DNA from: Bacteriovoracaceae bacterium
GTDB taxonomy: Bacteria > Bdellovibrionota > UBA1018
Direction: 5' to 3'
Assembly (NCBI GenBank): GCA_947500275.1
Contig: CANMSW010000120.1
Location: 1 to 6,959, forward strand
DNA: 6,959 bases
Shown: one piece after another, positions 4,709 through 6,959 of the stretch
Position numbering within the stretch: the first letter of the stretch is position 1
Layout: every line of letters begins with the position of its first letter
Notes under the pieces: model-generated
Told to the model about the DNA's origin: nothing
Seen by the model: the letters and a program-made list of their open reading frames with translations, nothing else
Databases searched by the model: none
Program-made: the position numbers and the translations under genes

Positions 4709-6523
4709 TTACTCGTCCTTTTTGTCTTTGAGAGCAGCTTTCAGCTTATCGCCGAAGAGATCGCCCATCGAAGCTTTCTTGGAGCGCTCGCCCACGAAAC
4801 CTTCGTAGTTAGCGCGCTCTTCCGAACGTCCGAGTTGCTTGATCGAAAGACCAATGCGGCGCTCGCGAGGCTCAATCGAGAGGATCTCTGCGCGGACTTT
4901 ATCGCCCACTTTGAGAACATCGGCTGGCTTCTCGATGCGATGATCTGCGATCTCGCTGACGTAGATCAAACCTTCCACGCCTTCTTCGATTTCGACGAAT
5001 GCACCGAAGTCTGTGAGCTTGGTCACAAGGCCTTCGATCGCGGTTCCCACTTTGTAGCGGGCTTTGATCGATTCCCAAGGATCGCGCTCCATCTGCTTGA
5101 TACCGAGAGAGAACTTCTCTGCAGTCTTGTCGATGCCGAGAACAACAGCGGTGATTTTGTCACCTTTCTTGTACTTCTCGGATGGGTGGTTGAACTTCTT
5201 GGTCCAAGCCAAGTCGCTGACGTGCACGAGGCCGTCGATACCAAGACCGATGTCGACGAACACACCGAAGTCGGTGACCGACTTCACTTCGCCGTCCACA
5301 CGGGTTCCGACTGGGTGCTTGATCTCGAGCTCATCCCAAGGGTTAGCTTGGAGTTGCTTGAGGCCCAAGCTGATCCGCTTCTGCTTGGAGTCGACTTCGA
5401 GCACTTTGCATTCCACTTCATCGCCAATGTTGACGACTTTGGATGGATGCTTCACGCGCTCAGTCCAGGACATTTCGCTGACGTGAATGAGGCCTTCAAT
5501 GCCTTCTTCGAGCTCAACGAATGCGCCGTAGTCTTTGAGGCTGACGATCTTGCCTTTCACTTTCACGCCGACAGGGAATTTGAATTCGACTTCGTCCCAT
5601 GGGTTTGCAGTGACTTGCTTGAGGCCGAGCGAAACACGCTCTTTCTCGCGGTCGTACTTAAGGATTTTGACTTTCACTTCATCGCCGACAGCGAAGAGTT
5701 CGCTTGGGTGCTTGATGCGGCCCCAGCTCATGTCAGTGATATGGAGCAATCCGTCCATTCCGCCCAAGTCGATGAACGCGCCGTATTCCGTGATGTTCTT
5801 CACGGTTCCGGAAACGATCATGCCTTCTTGGAGGTTCGACAAGGTCTCTGCACGTTGCGCTTCGCGCTCTTGAGCAACGACTGCGCGGCGAGAGAGAACA
5901 ATGTTGCCACGTTTTTTGTTGAACTTGATGATCTTGAACTTGAGTTTCTTGCCGACAAACTTGTCCAAGTTCTTCACTGGCTTGGTGTCGATCTGGCTGC
6001 CAGGCAAGAAAGCCTTTACGCCGATATCCACCGAGAGACCGCCTTTGACTTTAGCGATCACGACGCCTTCCACGAGTTGGTCAGCTTCGCAAGCTTGAGA
6101 GATTTCGTCCCAAGCGCGGATGATCTCAGCTTTGTCCTTCGAGAGGAGCATGAAGCCGTTTTCCATCTCCATGCGCTCGAGGTAAACCGCGACCACGTCG
6201 CCAGAAGCAACGTGAGCGACGCCTTGAGCATCTTTGAACTCGTGAGTCGGTACCAAACCTTCACACTTATAACCGATATCCACGGTTACATATTCATCGC
6301 CGACATTGATCACGGTGCCGTCTACGACTTCACCTTCTTTGATTTCTTGCTGGCGTTGCGACGCTTCAAAGAGTTCAGCGAAAGTTTCTTCGCTGTCGTC
6401 CATTGCGGACTTCAGATTCGTCGCATCGTCTTCCCCAACGAACTGATCCATCCAGCTCTGGTTTTTAGGGAGGACGTTTTTCTTAGCGGAAGCAGTGCTT
6501 CCGGTGGTTTGCTTAACGGTCAT
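4709..6523 (-). CDS. rpsA: 30S ribosomal protein S1 with six S1 domains
   Basis: The product has 604 residues. Six S1 (OB-fold) RNA-binding domains can be read at about 61-128, 147-213, 231-302, 316-389, 403-476 and 490-563. Domains 3-6 are the regular ones, with repeated motifs such as YGAF/FGAFV, GLIHVSEMSW and SLGLKQ. Linkers of the form ANPWDE join domains 3-4 and 4-5, and DPWES joins 5-6. Domains 1 and 2 are divergent, as in the family, where they bind the ribosome. S1 helps load mRNA on the 30S subunit, especially when the Shine-Dalgarno sequence is weak. The protein is longer than E. coli S1 (557) because of an acidic 60-residue N-terminal extension. The C-terminal tail after domain 6 is short and rich in lysine and aspartate. 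The gene stands alone, with its own promoter and terminator; cmk, its frequent neighbour, is absent. Few TTA, CTA or TCA codons occur, as expected for high expression, which leaves a long open antisense frame. Confidence 0.98.
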   Translation of the reverse strand: MTVKQTTGSTASAKKNVLPKNQSWMDQFVGEDDATNLKSAMDDSEETFAELFEASQRQQEIKEGEVVDGTVINVGDEYVTVDIGYKCEGLVPTHEFKDAQGVAHVASGDVVAVYLERMEMENGFMLLSKDKAEIIRAWDEISQACEADQLVEGVVIAKVKGGLSVDIGVKAFLPGSQIDTKPVKNLDKFVGKKLKFKIIKFNKKRGNIVLSRRAVVAQEREAQRAETLSNLQEGMIVSGTVKNITEYGAFIDLGGMDGLLHITDMSWGRIKHPSELFAVGDEVKVKILKYDREKERVSLGLKQVTANPWDEVEFKFPVGVKVKGKIVSLKDYGAFVELEEGIEGLIHVSEMSWTERVKHPSKVVNIGDEVECKVLEVDSKQKRISLGLKQLQANPWDELEIKHPVGTRVDGEVKSVTDFGVFVDIGLGIDGLVHVSDLAWTKKFNHPSEKYKKGDKITAVVLGIDKTAEKFSLGIKQMERDPWESIKARYKVGTAIEGLVTKLTDFGAFVEIEEGVEGLIYVSEIADHRIEKPADVLKVGDKVRAEILSIEPRERRIGLSIKQLGRSEERANYEGFVGERSKKASMGDLFGDKLKAALKDKKDE

Positions 6524-6552
6524 AATAGAGGTTTATTGCCTTTCTGAATTCG

Positions 6553-6572
6553 CCTCCGCCAGCAATGCTGGC
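6553..6572 (-). promoter_or_regulatory. Hairpin and displaced GGAGG in the rpsA leader
   Basis: GCCAGC (6558-6563) and GCTGGC (6567-6572) form a perfect 6-bp stem with a 3-base loop. On the minus strand GGAGG (6553-6557) follows it directly but lies 29 bases from the rpsA ATG, too far to act as a normal ribosome site. Nearer the ATG only AAAGG about 15 bases away is seen. E. coli rpsA likewise lacks a good Shine-Dalgarno and is autoregulated by S1 through its structured leader; the same here is inference. Confidence 0.4.
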
Positions 6573-6638
6573 TTCAGCTGGACTTCGGACCCTCGTACCG
6601 CAAAGCAGTACTTCTGAGGAATCTCGAGGCCCTTGGTG

Positions 6639-6667
6639 GGTATAGAGATCGGGGGAGTGCAAGTCAA
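6639..6667 (-). promoter_or_regulatory. Promoter of rpsA
   Basis: On the minus strand, TTGACT (6662-6667, five of six matches) and TATACC (6639-6644, four of six) are separated by 17 bases. The start would fall near 6632, giving a leader of about 110 nt. It is the best sigma-70-type promoter in the window and lies in the gap after the glycosyltransferase gene. Confidence 0.65.
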
Positions 6668-6718
6668 AGGCTAAAACTGCTTCAAATGCAGGGATTTAAC
6701 GCAGCCAAACACCCACAC

Positions 6719-6959
6719 TCAACGCGTCGTCCGGCGCTTGAGTTTGTTATAGGCTTCAAGAGTACGGCTAACCCGAATTCTCCGGTCATATCGGCGTCTT
6801 GCCTGCTCCCGAGCCTTGCGTCCCATCACGAGACGTTGATCGGGACGGTTGAGCAACCAACGCAGTTGATTCGATAGATCGAAAGCATCCGAAGGCCTCA
6901 CCAAAAGGCCAAATTCCTCAAATCCGGCATCCGGTCCAAAAAGACCGGCTGCCCCTCCC
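6719..6959 (-). CDS. Glycosyltransferase (GT4-like), C-terminal fragment cut by window edge
   Basis: Only the last 79 residues are inside the window, ending at a TGA at 6719-6721. The segment GFEEFGLLVRPSDAFDLSNQ matches the end of the nucleotide-sugar-binding domain of GT4 glycosyltransferases (E-x-G-x-LV-x-P-x-D, then a helix and LL.RPDQR..MG..AR). The closing helix YDRRIRVSRTLEAYNKL is also typical. Such enzymes add sugars to lipopolysaccharide, capsule or other glycolipids, but the acceptor cannot be told from this part. It precedes rpsA on the same strand with a gap of 195 bases holding the rpsA promoter, so the two are probably separate units. No terminator is evident after it. Confidence 0.85.
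   Translation of the reverse strand, partial: GGAAGLFGPDAGFEEFGLLVRPSDAFDLSNQLRWLLNRPDQRLVMGRKAREQARRRYDRRIRVSRTLEAYNKLKRRTTR

Noticed and set aside
4835..6547. A 570-codon open frame on the plus strand opposite rpsA
   Set aside because: It is codon-aligned with rpsA, so a stop would need TTA, CTA or TCA codons in rpsA, which a highly expressed gene avoids. The translation resembles no family and mirrors the S1 repeats.

Overview
The window is a piece of chromosome with moderate GC content. It carries four complete protein genes and two that run off the edges. The mix suggests a free-living or predatory Gram-negative bacterium of the former Deltaproteobacteria, possibly Bdellovibrionota. The clues are a long six-domain ribosomal protein S1, a bacterial alkyl-DHAP-synthase-like FAD enzyme, a membrane-anchored TlpA-type thioredoxin and a zinc-finger anti-sigma-like membrane protein. 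The lineage is an inference from gene content and was not tested by any search.

Layout from left to right. Positions 1-1463 (minus) hold nearly all of an FAD-binding oxidase/transferase of the alkyldihydroxyacetonephosphate synthase family; only about the last ten residues are missing. Just upstream on the same strand (1501-2079) is a membrane-anchored thiol-disulfide oxidoreductase with a WCPPC active site, and the two probably form an operon. A divergent intergenic region (2080-2208) separates them from two plus-strand genes: an HNH nuclease-fold protein (2209-2736) and a 509-residue protein (2806-4335). The latter combines a degenerate sigma-factor-like part, an anti-sigma zinc motif, one membrane segment and an outer domain. 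Positions 4336-4708 are non-coding, between convergent genes. They contain a tandem 13-mer, a 130-bp imperfect palindrome and a strong intrinsic terminator for the next gene. Positions 4709-6523 (minus) encode ribosomal protein S1, with a good promoter and a leader of about 110 nt upstream. The right edge (6719-6959, minus) is the C-terminus of a GT4-type glycosyltransferase.

The genes do not form one obvious pathway. The most interesting points are: (1) a sigma-like/anti-sigma/membrane fusion that could be a one-polypeptide envelope sensor; (2) two genes whose promoter-like elements end exactly six bases before the start codon with no Shine-Dalgarno sequence, which suggests leaderless mRNAs; and (3) a 130-bp palindrome at the convergent junction that looks like a small mobile repeat or a structured RNA. 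No tRNA, rRNA, CRISPR array or complete insertion sequence is visible.
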